Notes: generated by a model from the letters alone, not told the origin. A DNA stretch of 64,000 nucleotides from Pseudophaeomoniella oleicola (GCA_003868215.1 QWDQ01000014.1:428800-492799); one strand, 5' to 3'; positions 35,182 through 47,400 are shown, numbered from the stretch's first letter. Translations and numbers: made by a program.

Positions 35182-36030
35182 ATGTCCACCGCAACCATGT
35201 ATTCTCCTACTTCTCTTCGACCACAAAAGAAACAGAAAATGAGCATCACGGAAACCTACTTCTTGGCTCACACAGCTCGAGGCAAGCTCTCCAAGGAGGC
35301 TGGCCGAGCTGACCATGATCTCCGCCTGTTGGTCGGTCATGCCAACCTCCTCGATACCCTCATGCTTGACCTTGCCACTGCCGAGCAAGAACAGGAGAAC
35401 TGGTTCAACCGAACCGTATCCGGAGCCAACGCTGCCGAGCAAGAACAATCGCAGCAACAGAAACACATCCAATGGGCCGAGACTGTCGTCGAGGATCCAG
35501 AGGAAGACTGGGAAGCCGAAGACGCTGATTCTGACTCGGATTTCGATGACGAAGAGCCAGCTAACCAGAAAATTCGTATATCAACAACCATTACGACTCG
35601 GGAACTCTCTTCAGAGGACGATGATGACGATATTGCCGAAGATGACGAGTCCGATCTTGAAGACCTCGCCTTGACCCGCACGTCATCGTATCACCCACCA
35701 GAATTGACCACCGATACCGACGAAGATTCATCCGATGACGATGACTCGATGCCCCCATCTCCACCGGCCGCGACTTTCGAAGTCTTCACCGAGAAACAGA
35801 GACAAGCAATTGCAACGACCAGCTACTACGATAACAAGACCAAGAAGGAGAAGAAGATAACACAAGCACAATCGAAGAAGTCGCAACCGTCACCTACCGT
35901 TGTGGTAGAAGAAGATGTGACAGCAGCAGCCGCCGCTGCGCATCTATCGGAATCAGATCAGTCCCATTTCTTCGAAGATGGGTATTATCTTCCCTCCAGA
36001 CAACAGGCAGCTGTCATAACAGCCTACTAA
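35182..36030 (+). CDS. Acidic hypothetical protein, conserved-looking N-terminus
   Basis: This is a 282-residue single-exon protein. The frame also contains an ATG at 35071, but the start at 35182 gives MSTATMYSP directly before the ordered block. Residues of about 18-80 look conserved and helical: SITETYFLAHTARGKLSKE and DHDLRLLVGHANLLDTLMLD, with a Glu/Gln-rich helix after them. The middle is highly acidic (runs of Asp and Glu, about residues 108-195), and the C-terminal part has Lys-rich and poly-Ala stretches. I think this belongs to a family of uncharacterised fungal proteins seen across filamentous ascomycetes, but cannot name a domain. The acidic tract suggests a nuclear or chaperone-like role, which is inference only. 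Confidence 0.8.
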   Translation: MSTATMYSPTSLRPQKKQKMSITETYFLAHTARGKLSKEAGRADHDLRLLVGHANLLDTLMLDLATAEQEQENWFNRTVSGANAAEQEQSQQQKHIQWAETVVEDPEEDWEAEDADSDSDFDDEEPANQKIRISTTITTRELSSEDDDDDIAEDDESDLEDLALTRTSSYHPPELTTDTDEDSSDDDDSMPPSPPAATFEVFTEKQRQAIATTSYYDNKTKKEKKITQAQSKKSQPSPTVVVEEDVTAAAAAAHLSESDQSHFFEDGYYLPSRQQAAVITAY

Positions 36031-36933
36031 AAGTCAATCGTCGTCTCTTGCATATCTTATCTGGCTTCTTGATTTATGATACCACCAAAATCGCAGCGTG
36101 TCGAATTCGAATGAGCGAAGCGGATCTTTTTTTGTTTCTTTGGTCACTACAAAGCATAGGCGCTGGGTCGGGTTTTTATACGAAACATTTATCTTATCAT
36201 GACCAACAGAACAAAACTCTCCTCTTGGGGGCGTACATCAGACACATCGTGCAGGCACGTCGTGCAGGGAAGGGAAGGGAAACGGAATTGAAAGGGTTGA
36301 ACACAAATGTCTCGGGAAAAAAACAAAATCTGATGTTATCCTATCTAGTTATCATCTTGTTCTCCCTCCTAACTGCCGGTTCACGTGGTTGGTTGTAGGT
36401 ATCGAGAGAATGATACAAGTTTATAGCTACATAGGTTCTATATGAACAAGAGCAAATCCTTCAAAAACACACATTGTCCATTTATCCACTGCCAATCAAT
36501 CTGTGAATCATGCGTGAACTACCTACCCTTGATACCATTGACACGAAGTGACTCATCAATAGACATCCCTTCCTACCTTACCTATCTACAAATCTTACAT
36601 GTCACCTACCTACCCATGCAGCATCAAGTTTCTTCTTTCTAACCTCCATCCTCTCCTCTCCTCTCCTCTCCACTCCACTCCACTCTACTACGACTTCTCG
36701 AATGATCAAGAAAAACCCACGACAATTGTGTAGCTACTACGCATTAATCTCGGCTTTTGTATTTTACTCCATTCGAGAACAATCTAGATAAAAGTAATTA
36801 CTGCTGAGTAAGGCAAGAAGACTCAAGTCGGTCGGCGGGATAGGGTAACCGGGCGGAGTTTAAGGGTCAGTCAGATTTTACGGGGTTTATTTCGATTAAC
36901 CTTAACCGTAAAAGCGAAAAAGAAAATTGGGGG

Positions 36934-36956
36934 TTTTTTTTTTTTTTTTTTTTTTT
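36934..36956. repeat. Poly-T tract (23 T)
   Basis: This is an uninterrupted run of 23 thymines preceded by five guanines. It may be nucleosome-depleting, or the oligo-A end of a lost retroposon on the minus strand; nothing nearby supports the latter. Confidence 0.9.
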
Positions 36957-37117
36957 GGCTATTGACCCAAAGCGAACCGGCCGGCCGGATCGCCGCAATT
37001 ACCGAGTGACCGACCGACGACTGAGCGAATGACCGACCGATCAACCGGCGGCCGGCGGTCGAATTTTTTGGTTGATTGCCTTGTTTGCTTTGTTTGGTTG
37101 CGGTCGTCCAGTCTCCG

Positions 37118-37142
37118 AAGAGAGAGAGAGAGAGAGAGAGAG
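37118..37142. repeat. (GA)n microsatellite
   Basis: About twelve GA units lie in non-coding DNA. It is a simple sequence repeat without an associated gene. Confidence 0.9.
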
Positions 37143-38239
37143 GAAATTGAACCGTTACTTTTTGTCCTTCTAGTAGGGGATAGTTACCTAGGTGGTATAA
37201 GGGTCTTAGGGAGAGGAGAGGTGATTCGTATATGTTGTAATTATCACTATTATCGTTGCAGTACGGAGATTGTAGAGTAGGTAATTGTAGTACAGTAGTA
37301 GGGAATTCTTTTGAACGTGTGTACACACGGGGGAACCCTCGCTACCTAGCACCTACCTACCCACCTACCTAGTAATCACTATGAGATCGATCTACAACTC
37401 ACTCACTTCCTCTTATGGGTTTATTGTTGTGCAGAGAAATTATCTGGATGCCTGTCCGACGAGGAGGAGGAGGAGGAAGAGAGAGAGGAATGAAAGGGGG
37501 GAGGGAAAAGGGATGGATAAGAACGGTAGGCGTAGTAGTAAGGAGGTAAGTACCTAGTAAGGAGGTAATTATGTATATACGAAGGCATGAAGTTCTGCCT
37601 GCCTGCCTTCTTTTCTTTTGAGCGACGAAATTACGCGAGATCTGGTTCCCGAATCAATTTGATCTGATCAATTGATCAGGAGGGAAAAAGGGGATAAAGC
37701 CCTATGGAGTACATATTACTACCGTACATAGTAATTAGTAAGTGTCCGGAGATAAGAAGAGGAGATTAGACTACTACCTTTGTAGACATAATTACTGAGT
37801 AGGTTCAAAAGGATACCTGATGATGAAAGTCAAGCTGTGGGATACTGTAGTCTCTTAATACCGAACGTAGGTCCAGGGATCGAGCTTGCTTTTGACAGGT
37901 GAGGTATTGTTGTTTTGGTGAGATTCATTGAAAAGTGATGATCATGAAGCCGCTCTTGGGCGTCAATACCTGTACCTAGTAGTACTAAGTAGGTACTCGT
38001 ACGCAAACAGAAGTGAATTAATTAGCGTTTCAGTGTAGGTGCAGTAAGAGGTAGGTAAGGTATCTTTGATCATATAGAACTAGATGTACTACAGGTACAG
38101 ACAATGAAAACGGAAGATAAGTGTATATAAATCAACGACGTCAGCATCTGCTCTGTGTATTACAGGTACGGGGCTCGCGATATGACTGCACCATTGCTGG
38201 ATAACAGTCGATTACAGCGAGCTCGTCATCAATTCCTAC

Positions 38240-39718
38240 CTAAGCAACGCCTTCCTCACCATCGATCAGTACCCGCCATTTACTGCGAAACCACGATGCC
38301 ATTGACCAGCTGCGCATGTCCCAAGGCTCTCCTTTTCCATTGCTGTTGGCCACAAATACGATTCCGTCCGTGAGAAAATCCTTCTTCAGATCCTGAAGAT
38401 CAAAGAACTGAGGTGTCGTCGCTGCCAAGGTGATTGCTCTCGCTCGTATCGCAGGAAATGGTAGAAGGTCGAGAAAAGCAGGGTGTGGAAAGAGGACCTG
38501 GGGTAAGGTCGGTCGAAGATGTGCTGGAATTAAGGGGTCGCAAGCAGCTGCGAGGTGGTCCTTGACATCGTCTGCTGCGGTGATGAAGCGATAGAATGGT
38601 GAGTTACATGTTGCTATACCCGTGCGATAGGGCGCAAAGCCGCACTCGTGAGAGAAGAGGTCTTGTATTCTAATACTCAGACAACGTGCATTGTGTAGAC
38701 ACGCAGTCAACGTAGACGTCCCTGAAGTCCGGAGAGAATTCATGTATGGATCGGCATGTATGCGACCTGCGAACAGGAGATCCAATCCCGCCAATATAAC
38801 ATCTTCGACACCTTGATGTACAAGGACGTCCCTCAAGGTATTCCGATGATTAAGGAGGGCCACTCGTCTGTGAGTAAACGAATCTGGTAGCTGCAGAGCA
38901 GGGCCAACCGTCGAAGAGCTAATTGGGATAACCGGAGGATGCTGCTGAAAGAGCTCGAATTGGCTTGTGAGGTAGCTTGGATCTGCAGTATTACGAGAAG
39001 CTGTTTGGTCCGTAGTGTCAAACACGGCCGGGTAAGGGGTGCCCATCACGGAACCGACGAGACAATCGGACCCGAACAGGGCACCGCTGAAGCCTGGATT
39101 TCCATGCAGATCACTTGCTATATATGGAGTATTGGAAGATATGGGATCTGGCAGAAGCGGATTGCTTGTCGTGCTCAGATCTATACCTGAGGCAAAGACT
39201 GTAGGATCGATCGAGTGGAGGACAAAATCTCCAGGATCAACTCCATTCGGTTCCACGACATTGTCGGGGGAGATGCCGTTGATATCCACGAGGGGTTGGA
39301 GTAGGGTTGTTTGTTCGGTGGCGTTCACGAAGCCGAGATGGTCGGTGTTCTGCTCCTGAGTAGACCGTGGTTCAAGGCAGGCGTCAATTGTATTTGAGCA
39401 ATCAGCCTCCGCGGTGCCACAATTGACAGGAGGGTAAGGCCTGAGTTCACGTTGCTTTTTCGTCAAAGTCAACACCGTCTGCTGTGAGGCGTGAAAGCTT
39501 TTCTTTCGTTTCTGGCCTGTAGCTCAGAGTCAGAGATAGTAGACGTGAATAGTCACCTCATTGCTCTGTAACGACTCAGGAATTCTTGTGGACTCACGAT
39601 ATGCTCTTTGTGCGACTCGATTCTGTTCTTTACGAGCATTTGTGATGACACGCTTTTTACGCTTCATCCGATTCCCGGTGTCATTGCCACATGTTCCGTC
39701 TTCGTCCAGGACATTCAT
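38240..39718 (-). CDS. bZIP transcription factor with DUF3425 domain
   Basis: This is a fungal nuclear regulator. Exons are 39718-39598 and 39516-38240, giving 465 residues; the 81-bp intron has donor GTGAGT and acceptor CTACAG. Splicing completes the basic region at about residues 27-46, RKEQNRVAQRAYRQKRKK, which fits the Yap/Pap1 signature NxxAQxxFR with Tyr for Phe. The leucine zipper after it is short and poor. The C-terminal half is DUF3425-like (LRDVLVHQGVEDVILAGL, AYRTGIA-like segment near FAPYRTGIATCN, and SWFRSKWRVLIDGEE at the end). The intron inside the basic region means that an unspliced transcript cannot encode a working DNA-binding domain. It is divergent from the NmrA-like gene. 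The target genes are unknown. Confidence 0.9.
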
Positions 39719-40246
39719 TTCAATACGGCTGCTCCATTGGCTTTACGGCAGACAGTAGGCGGATGCGATCTGATACGTCTGAATCTACGCCGACACTGCC
39801 ATAAACCGATCTCGCGTGTTTGGCTTACAGAATGCTACAACCATTGGGAGACAATAGTGAGCCATCTCACGATATTTGTCAATATACGACTCACCTACAT
39901 GGACCGGAGTTAAGTACAATTGCTCCGGCCATCTGGCTTACGCCCTGTCGGCCAATCAGACACACATAATATTATCCCAATGGCAAATCCCCCGTGACAA
40001 ACGGTAAGCCACACGACGGGAACAAGTGCTGAATACCGTCACCCTCAACATGTAATACTTCGGACGAGTCATACTATTGCAGCTGTGCACAAATGAGTTG
40101 ACATATGTAGGTAATGACTGCATGAGAGATGTATATATATAGCCTCTTCTCAGGCTCAGCCTGCTCTCTCGTCAATGTACAATTTGCCCAGCTTGATGCT
40201 CGTTCTGCTCCTGTCTCATCTATTCACCTATTAACTCTAGCTCGTG
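39719..40246. promoter_or_regulatory. Bidirectional promoter between bZIP and NmrA-like genes
   Basis: This 528-bp spacer separates two divergent ATGs. A strong TATA box (GTATATATATAG, about 40131-40142) lies about 105 bp upstream of the NmrA-like start. No TATA is evident on the bZIP side. Confidence 0.65.
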
Positions 40247-41275
40247 ATGGCTTCTTCTGATGAGAAGATCATCGTCGTGGTTGGGGCGACGGGAAACCAG
40301 GGCTATTCAGTAGCACGCACTTTTCTCAAGTTACCCAGATGGCATGTCCGTTGTATGACACGCAGTCCTTCGTCGTCCACGTCGCAGGCATTGGCTGCTC
40401 TTGGTGCCGAGATAGTCCAAGCAGACCTCTCCGATGCAGGCTCTTTATCCCTTGCATTCGAGAAGGCCAACGCCATCTTCCTCAATACCGATTTTTGGGC
40501 AGCGTATGCCGCTGCTAATGAGGAACAAGCTACCCAAGGAGCAGAGGGCAACTCCAGTAGCGAAATCGCATTCGATCAGGAAGTGCTGCACGGCAAGAAT
40601 GCTGCTATTGCTGCAGCGGGGGTGCCAACGCTGGAACGTCTTATCTACTCCGCTCTCCCTCCCATGAAAAAGCATTCTCGGGGAAAGTACTCGCATTCTC
40701 TCCACTGTGACTCCAAAGCCACGGTCGTCGAATACGTTGAGGACGAGCTCCCTAAATTAGCGGCGAAGACCTCTTTCATTTACCTCGGCGGTTACACTAC
40801 GAATGCGCTGCTCAAACCATTGTTTGACATTTCCACTGAGAAGTATGCTTTCGTCGTGCCGCTCAAGAAAGAAACGATGATACCAATCATCGATCCGAAG
40901 ACGTCGACTGGTGCTTTCGTCCGAGCTTTAGTCGAGGACGAGGATGCGGGTACAAACTTACTGGCTTACGACAGTAAGCTCGGCATGATAGAGATCACGA
41001 AGTTGTGGTCCGAAGCGAGTGGGAAACAAGCAAGGTTTGTCGAAGTGAGTCCGGATTTGATGCACCGACAATTCGGCATGCCTATGGAGAGACTGGACTC
41101 GCCAGGCTTTATTAATGAGTTTGGGTATACCGGGGGAATTGATGACATTATTGAGCCATCTCAATTGAGGACAAAAGTAGAGACGAAACCCTTTGAGGAT
41201 TGGTTGAAGGGAAGAGATTGGGATAAAGAGCTTGGCTCGGTCAACAAGATCGAACTGAATTGTTTACTGGAGTAG
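40247..41275 (+). CDS. NmrA-like family protein (atypical SDR, NAD(P)-binding)
   Basis: This single-exon protein of 342 residues begins with MASSDEKIIVVVGATGNQG, a Rossmann fold with the GxxGxxG motif typical of NmrA/HSCARG proteins. NmrA-like proteins bind NAD(P) and often act as redox sensors or regulators of transcription factors instead of as enzymes. The central region AALGAEIVQADLSDAGSL and LNTDFW are family hallmarks; the classical SDR YxxxK is not evident in the usual place, which fits a regulatory NmrA protein. A GTG just before the ATG was ignored. The divergent neighbour is a bZIP factor; that an NmrA protein regulates the neighbouring factor is inference. A TATA box lies upstream. 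Confidence 0.9.
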   Translation: MASSDEKIIVVVGATGNQGYSVARTFLKLPRWHVRCMTRSPSSSTSQALAALGAEIVQADLSDAGSLSLAFEKANAIFLNTDFWAAYAAANEEQATQGAEGNSSSEIAFDQEVLHGKNAAIAAAGVPTLERLIYSALPPMKKHSRGKYSHSLHCDSKATVVEYVEDELPKLAAKTSFIYLGGYTTNALLKPLFDISTEKYAFVVPLKKETMIPIIDPKTSTGAFVRALVEDEDAGTNLLAYDSKLGMIEITKLWSEASGKQARFVEVSPDLMHRQFGMPMERLDSPGFINEFGYTGGIDDIIEPSQLRTKVETKPFEDWLKGRDWDKELGSVNKIELNCLLE

Positions 41276-42320
41276 ATAGGAAAGCAATTGCCCTTCAACA
41301 GGATCCACGCTCGGTCATGACAGGCAGCCATTCCCTTGACATCTATACTTGACGTGCCTTGTAGCTTTCTTTCAACCTATTCATTTAAGTACCTATCTAA
41401 TGTAGCTGTATCTTCATATGCAACACACCGACCACTCTGACTACGTAGGTCTAAGATGGGAAGTGTCTCTAGAGTACATCGACTCTATGATCTGTCAAAG
41501 GTGCAGAGAAAGATGAAGGTGACACTGAGTAGGTACTAGGTACCCAAATCGTTCTATATCATCGTCAGCCATCATCACCGAAAATGTACCTGACAGGATA
41601 TGAATGGATCAGATGCTCGAGATTGTACCATAGTAAAAGATGTCGCTGGCCTTACTCTCGATGTTGACGATACTTGGATGACAACAACAAGAAGAGAAGC
41701 TGCCCGCCAAGAGTTGCCCCTCCTCTCCTCGTGTTTGAAATTGAGGCGCCCACTTCCGAAGGATTCCATCTTTATCTACGGTTATTACTACGTAGTCGGT
41801 AACACAACAGGCCAACGATATCAATCAGCCACAAACCTCATCCGCCAATCCCAATCACACGTGGCGCCAACAGCTGCAGATGCGTTGGTCAACCGCGGAA
41901 CAGATTTACTACGTAGTAATTGTTGTGTGCAGGCAGCACATGCCAGTCGACTCAGATAACGACGGGTATCCGTGTCGGACCCGATCACCTCATATATAAG
42001 CCTATGGCCTACCCCTTTGGGGCCCCATCTTTGCCGCTGAAGCTATCGCTTTAGTGTCGAAATGTTCGTTACCTTATCATCGATCATTCAAGATTTATTA
42101 TTGCTCCACGCAGGTTGAAAGTACTCCTCATTGAGGCCCGAAGAATTCCGCCAATTCGGCATTTTGTATATCATCTTGTCAGGAACATCAGTGTATCAAT
42201 CATTGCAGGTGACTGCTTTGATATCGCTAATTCTCATAACCGCATGCGAAGCCAAACCCGCTGATAAGGGTAGCCCAACAAGCGACCGTTAGGGTATACA
42301 CCATCATTTCAACCTTCGAA
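41276..42320. other. Intergenic region, promoter of the USP gene
   Basis: No gene is supported. It contains TACTACGTAGTC (41786-41797) and a perfect TACTACGTAGTA (41907-41918). A TATA-like ATATATAAG at about 41993-42001 lies 320 bp before the USP start codon. Confidence 0.6.
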
Positions 42321-43864
42321 ATGGCATCTCTTCCGTTTCGGGCGAAGTCTCCCGAACCCAAGCTCCAGAATCCTCAAACCGATATGGTTGACGATTTGGA
42401 AGGGAGGACCAAGAAGGAGGCCACTAAACTCTCATTCGCCGCTCCACCTCTTACTCGTGAGGACTCCAGACGTTCTTCAATCCAGTTCAACGTGCCCGAA
42501 ACCAAGCCCACTTCTCGTCACGAAGAATTTAAGCCATTACCATCGGCTGCGCTGAAGGCTACACGGCGGATGCCTTCTCCGCCTCCAGAAAGGTACATAA
42601 CTGCTCCCCGAGGTCATCCTAGTCAGGTGTGTGACTGATTGTTCTAGAACCTATCAACGAGGGGTATCTTTCGATACCTTTGATAATCGTGATGCGACCG
42701 ATTTCTCCTTCACACTGCGCTACAAGCACAAGAACTGCCAACACACGCGACGTAGTCGAACATTCTTATGCGGCACCGATCAGAATGACTACTCCGAATT
42801 TGCGTTGGAATGGATGATAGACGAACTCGTAGATGATGGGGACGAAATCGTTTGCTTACGTGTGGTTGAGAAAGATTCCAAGCTAGTTGCCGAAGCCAAC
42901 ATGGACAAGGCCAAGTATAGAGAAGAAGCGCAGAAGTTGCTGGATCAAGTCATTGCGAAGAATACACAGGACGAGAAGGCCATCAGTCTTGTCATGGAAT
43001 TGGCAGTGGGAAAGGTACAGGATATCATCCAACGCATGGTGAGTAAGATACAGTATGTAGAGAACAAGCCGCTGATGAAATCGATAGATAGAAATCTATG
43101 AGCCCGCGGTACTGGTCGTCGGCACACGAGGCCGCAGCTTGAATGGGATGCAAGGGTTGCTGCCGGGATCTGTCTCCAAGTACTGTCTACAACAGTCCCC
43201 GATCCCTGTGATCGTAGTCAGGCCTACCAACAAGCGCTTGAAGAAGAAACAGAAGAGACTGGCAGATCCAACCCGAAGAGACTATAATCAGATTCTGTCA
43301 ACTGGTGGTCATGTCCTCGGCAAACCGGTACGAGAGAGCATGGTCGAACCGCTCCCAACCGCTACCGACCAGGAAGCTGCCGCAGTTGCCAGAGCCGTCG
43401 GGTTATCTGCCCGTCGCAATCGCTACGCCGGCGGTGCTCCTCTGTCGAAAACGACATCAGCTCGAAGCGACATAACCTCCGATGCGGAATCACCCAGTCC
43501 AACGGGTCCCATGAGCCCTGAGACCAGGGCCGTAGTCCTTAAAAGTCCCAACTTGGAACCCCTTGACAGCCCGCAACTCAGCGGCGCTGAATCAGAAGAG
43601 GAAGATCGAGAATCAGAAGAACAGCAAGAGGAATCGGAAGAGGAAGAGGAAGAGGAGGAAGATATTGTGGATAGATTCAGCAAAAACAAGTCAAAACCAA
43701 CGACAAGGTCGAACTCCAAGCGATCAACCACGAAACGGGCAGGAAAGGCCGTCGGAGCCGTCGTCGACGAAGTGGTGCCCAAGAAACCGCCTCCTCCACC
43801 ATCCTGGGACGCGAACAACGCTGGCCAGAATATCCTAGATATCCTGGATGAATTGACGGGTTGA
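42321..43864 (+). CDS. Universal stress protein (UspA) domain protein with acidic tail
   Basis: Exons are 42321-42592, 42648-43038 and 43088-43864, giving 479 residues; introns are 55 and 49 bp. The UspA domain spans about residues 115-270. It opens with TFLCGTDQNDYSEFALEW, continues through ISLVMELAVGKVQDIIQRM and ends with LVVGTRGRSLNGMQGLLPGSVSKYCLQQ and PIPVIVVRP, the usual ATP-binding G-2x-G-9x-G(S/T) element. The N-terminal 95 residues are disordered and proline-rich. The C-terminal 200 residues are Ser-rich, with a long Glu run (about 415-430) and a Lys/Arg patch. Fungal USPs with such long extensions are known; the role is probably nucleotide-linked stress signalling, but no partner can be inferred. 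Confidence 0.92.
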
Positions 43865-44495
43865 GAGAACATTCTATTTGGAGCTTGGTGAATTGATTCG
43901 ATCGGCTTTTTGCTACCACCTCTTTTTTCTTCTCGATGTCGTTACCGACGACACAAGCTTTATTCTGACTATATAGAGAGAGGGGACCTTTTCCTTCTTT
44001 AGCTATCAAACTACCTAGTAGGTACAAGACCTATAGATAATTATGACTACTATTTTCAATGATATGATGGTGACCTTCTTTGCTGTATCTTCTCTGAGGT
44101 ATTTCAACTGTGTGGCTATGTAGACGTGGTATATTAGTGGTTTCAGCGAGAACTTGAATGAAGAAAATAAAAAGAGATATATACACTATCAAAATACTAA
44201 TTACTACTCTTTCTTTTCAAAATTTCCGTAGTAGCACATGAATTTGCTATTAAACTTGTGTGTTCAACTAGACTGAACGAATTCACATTGTAGTAACGCT
44301 GGCATGTTCAACAGATATGCTCCTAGGGGGTATCTCAAACAATTGACTCAAAAAATGAAACCCCGTTCCATAGCACTGTTATCGTAAGTCGTAATCCAAT
44401 ACTTCCCCTTCCTTCCCTTCCCCCCTTTTCCCCCTTTTTCTTCATATGTCCAGGTAGGTCATAGAAACTGACAGTAACTCAAAAAAGTCAATCAA
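43865..44495. other. Convergent 3' intergenic region
   Basis: AT-rich 3' UTR-like DNA lies between the USP and LIG4 coding ends, with a C/T-rich tract at about 44400-44450. Nothing else is seen. Confidence 0.7.
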
Positions 44496-47400
44496 CTACT
44501 GATGCGCCGGCAGAAACCTCTCTTCGTCGATCAAAGTTCGTTCACGCCAACACTGCTCGATCCATTCACAGGTGACTATCCGAGGGAGTTTGCGTTTACC
44601 GGCAGCGGTGGAAATGCGTTTTCGAATCTCCTGGACGTTGCTGTTGCTGTTGCGGTTGCTGTCGTCCGTGGAGACGATGATGTGGGTGATGTCTTCGTCG
44701 TCTTGGTCGGTTGTGATGGTCGCGCTAGCAAAGCGAGCAGTGATCGAGGATATGCGGAGGGATCGGAGCGAGTCGTCGGGCTCCGCGTCGATGTGAGCAG
44801 AGTCGATGTTGTCAACCATATCGGTGTCCGTATCACAGAAGGCAAAGAAGAATCTCAACCCACGAAATAGCCAGTATTGAGATGAAGCTTCTTCGTCGGG
44901 AACCATGTTCATGACCAGTTCCTGAAGGTTGACGAGATCTGACTGAGGCAGTACTGGAACCTGACTAAGCCTGCTGAATATCACCTTAAGTTCCTCTGCA
45001 CTAACATCCCGGGCATAGCTGTCGCCGTATTCGTCGACATTGTTTGTAATATCAGTCGCCGTTTGCGGGGTTGCATAGAACATATGGCGTTCGGATTCGT
45101 ATGGAAGGAGGAGATCTGATAAGCCTCTTCTTGAGTCGGCCTGGTGTTGTGCGATACAATCAAGAATCCAAAGGGGCCGGATTATGTTATGGGAACCTGT
45201 TTTCTCGATAGAGGCAACCTTGACCGTCCGCCTATCTGCTATACAGAGTGTATTTTGCACTGCAGTGTGGGTTTGCACTATCTGTGCGCCGTGAGCCTGG
45301 AGTAAAGCCTCTAAATCGACTTTACTCTTTCTTTCTGGCTTGAGCATGTCCGTGACAACGAAGAAGGTGAGCCCTTGGAAAAGTTTGCCTGACGGACCGG
45401 TATATCGCCCTTCGGGATTGGCTTCGTATCCGGCGACGGTCAAAGGCTTCTTGCGAGATGCCCTCGGTCGTCGACGCCCAGCGTCAACTTGCAGCTTCTT
45501 CTCCTTATTTTCTCGCTGCTGCTGCTCAACGTTGTTTTTGAGGTCGAGGAACTCCTGCACTGAAAGCGCAGACTTCCAGTCCTTGTCAGACCGAAGTCTT
45601 TTGAAACGCGGGAATCGAAGAGTGAGGTTTAGACGGTAATCGTCAGATGCAGCAACTTGAGCAGCTTTTACTTCAAGTACCACAGACTCATCTGGTCTGA
45701 TCCACATGTCAGGTCGTTCGATTTGGCGATCTCCACCGGCTAGTTCGATGATATCCTTTGGTGGTCGTTTTGGATCCCAGTCCCTCCATTTACCCTCGGT
45801 GTGATGTCTGATGTTTGCATAGTCGCTGGATGTGAAGCCACCGCCGACCTTGAAGAATGAGAAATGTTTCATGACATTCGAGTTATCGCCCTCATAACTG
45901 TCCACGCGCAAACCGCACAGAAAGCTTGAGAGGTTGCCCCCTCGCTTGCCTGAACCAAAATAACCGCCGATGACTGTACAGTCAAGAGATTCCCCAAATT
46001 CAGACATGTATTCTGGCTTAACTTTCATCCAATCATCGTTTCGGTCATTCAATCTATACATTGAACGAGGGTTCTTGAGTACCAGACCTTCAGTTGACTC
46101 CTGGATCACCTTCCGGAGAAGAGGTTCGATGTCTTCAACTTTGCTACCCGTTGTATACTTGTGTATCTCGAACCGGCCGATGACGGGCTTCACGGCCCTC
46201 TCAAGAGCGCTCCGTCGGTCCCTCAGCGTGTAGTGGGTGAGCTGGTGATCGTTGAGGTAGAGAATATCAAAGATCTTGTAAAGTGGTCTCAATCCACCGG
46301 AAAACGGATTACGTTGCTCTGACAGTGCTGCAGTTTTCAAGGTACCGAAAGGTGCCATTGCATTTTGCTCCGCATCCCAAGTTATCATCTCTCCATCAAG
46401 GATTATGTTGTCAACCTTGCCGTCAAAGGCTCCCATGAGGTGTCGTGTCAAAGAACCATTTTCGTCTTTGAAGCCATTACCATAGAGGTATGTATAATTT
46501 TTCGCTTTGCGAGACCAGAATCCGAACCTCTTACCACCCTCTACATTGTCGTCCGAGAGCATATGCAACTGCATACGTTCGCCGTCCAACTTTTCCTCGA
46601 TCCAAAACTCGGGGTCATCCTCTGTGGGGTGCATCCGTTCCACCATCCGTTGAAATGAACGCATCTGGAATTGAGCGAGTTGAGGTTGAAAACACTGCAT
46701 CAAAGTGATACCTCGATCTTCGTTCTCCAGCCTTACCCTTGGGTCATGAAGTTCCCAGCAAACTCTCCTAAGACTACTAGAGACGTTGAATAGGGTTTCC
46801 GCATCTGGGTGCCAGAGTCCAAATAAGGTCTTCTCGGTGGCTCCAATCTTCATTTGCCGGAGAATGATACGAATAAGCCACATAAGTTCTTCAGCGTTCA
46901 TGTTAAGGTAAAAGCGCTCGAGTATTGGCAGCTGATGCTCCTCTCTAGGTGCAGCGGAGAGCTGGTCTAAAAGGTCGTTGACTTCCGCGATCGTCATGTT
47001 GCCGACGTCCGTTCTCATGGGTCGTTTCGAAATGACCTCGAAGCATCGACCAGCGAAGTCACCAGCCATACGGCTGGCCGTGCTTGTTCCAGGCAACTTC
47101 CAATTCAGCAGGTTGAACCCGTCCTCGGAATTCTTGTCTATTTTCATGATCTTTACTAGTAATTTACCAAGAACCTTCTCTTTGAGACCATACATAGCAC
47201 GCTCTCTGTCTTTCTCTGGAAGGATCAAGCGGAAGGCTGGATAAATGTCGTCCCCAACCTTTTGCCTCCATCTTGAAATGAACCTCTCGATGACGGCTCG
47301 TCTGACTTCGTGAGGATTTCGGCTGTTTGCTGCATTCGGACCAAGCCTTCTGCGATTTTGAGCAGGTCCTGCTGGTTTTTTATTGTCGTTTAAGGGATTG

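Larger units (their letters stand above)
36031..38239. other. Convergent 2.2-kb intergenic region with microsatellites
   Basis: There is no gene. It contains a CTCTC/CCACT tract at about 36650-36690, a 23-base poly-T run at 36934-36956, a (GA)n tract at about 37118-37142, and several CCTAC/TACCTAG clusters (37330-37380, 37540-37570, 37970-38000). Confidence 0.65.

Noticed and set aside
36934-36956. Poly-T as the tail of a retroposon
   Set aside because: No target-site duplication or element body was found beside it.
43423-43872. 149-codon antisense ORF in the USP gene
   Set aside because: The poly-Ser run is the complement of the acidic sense tract.
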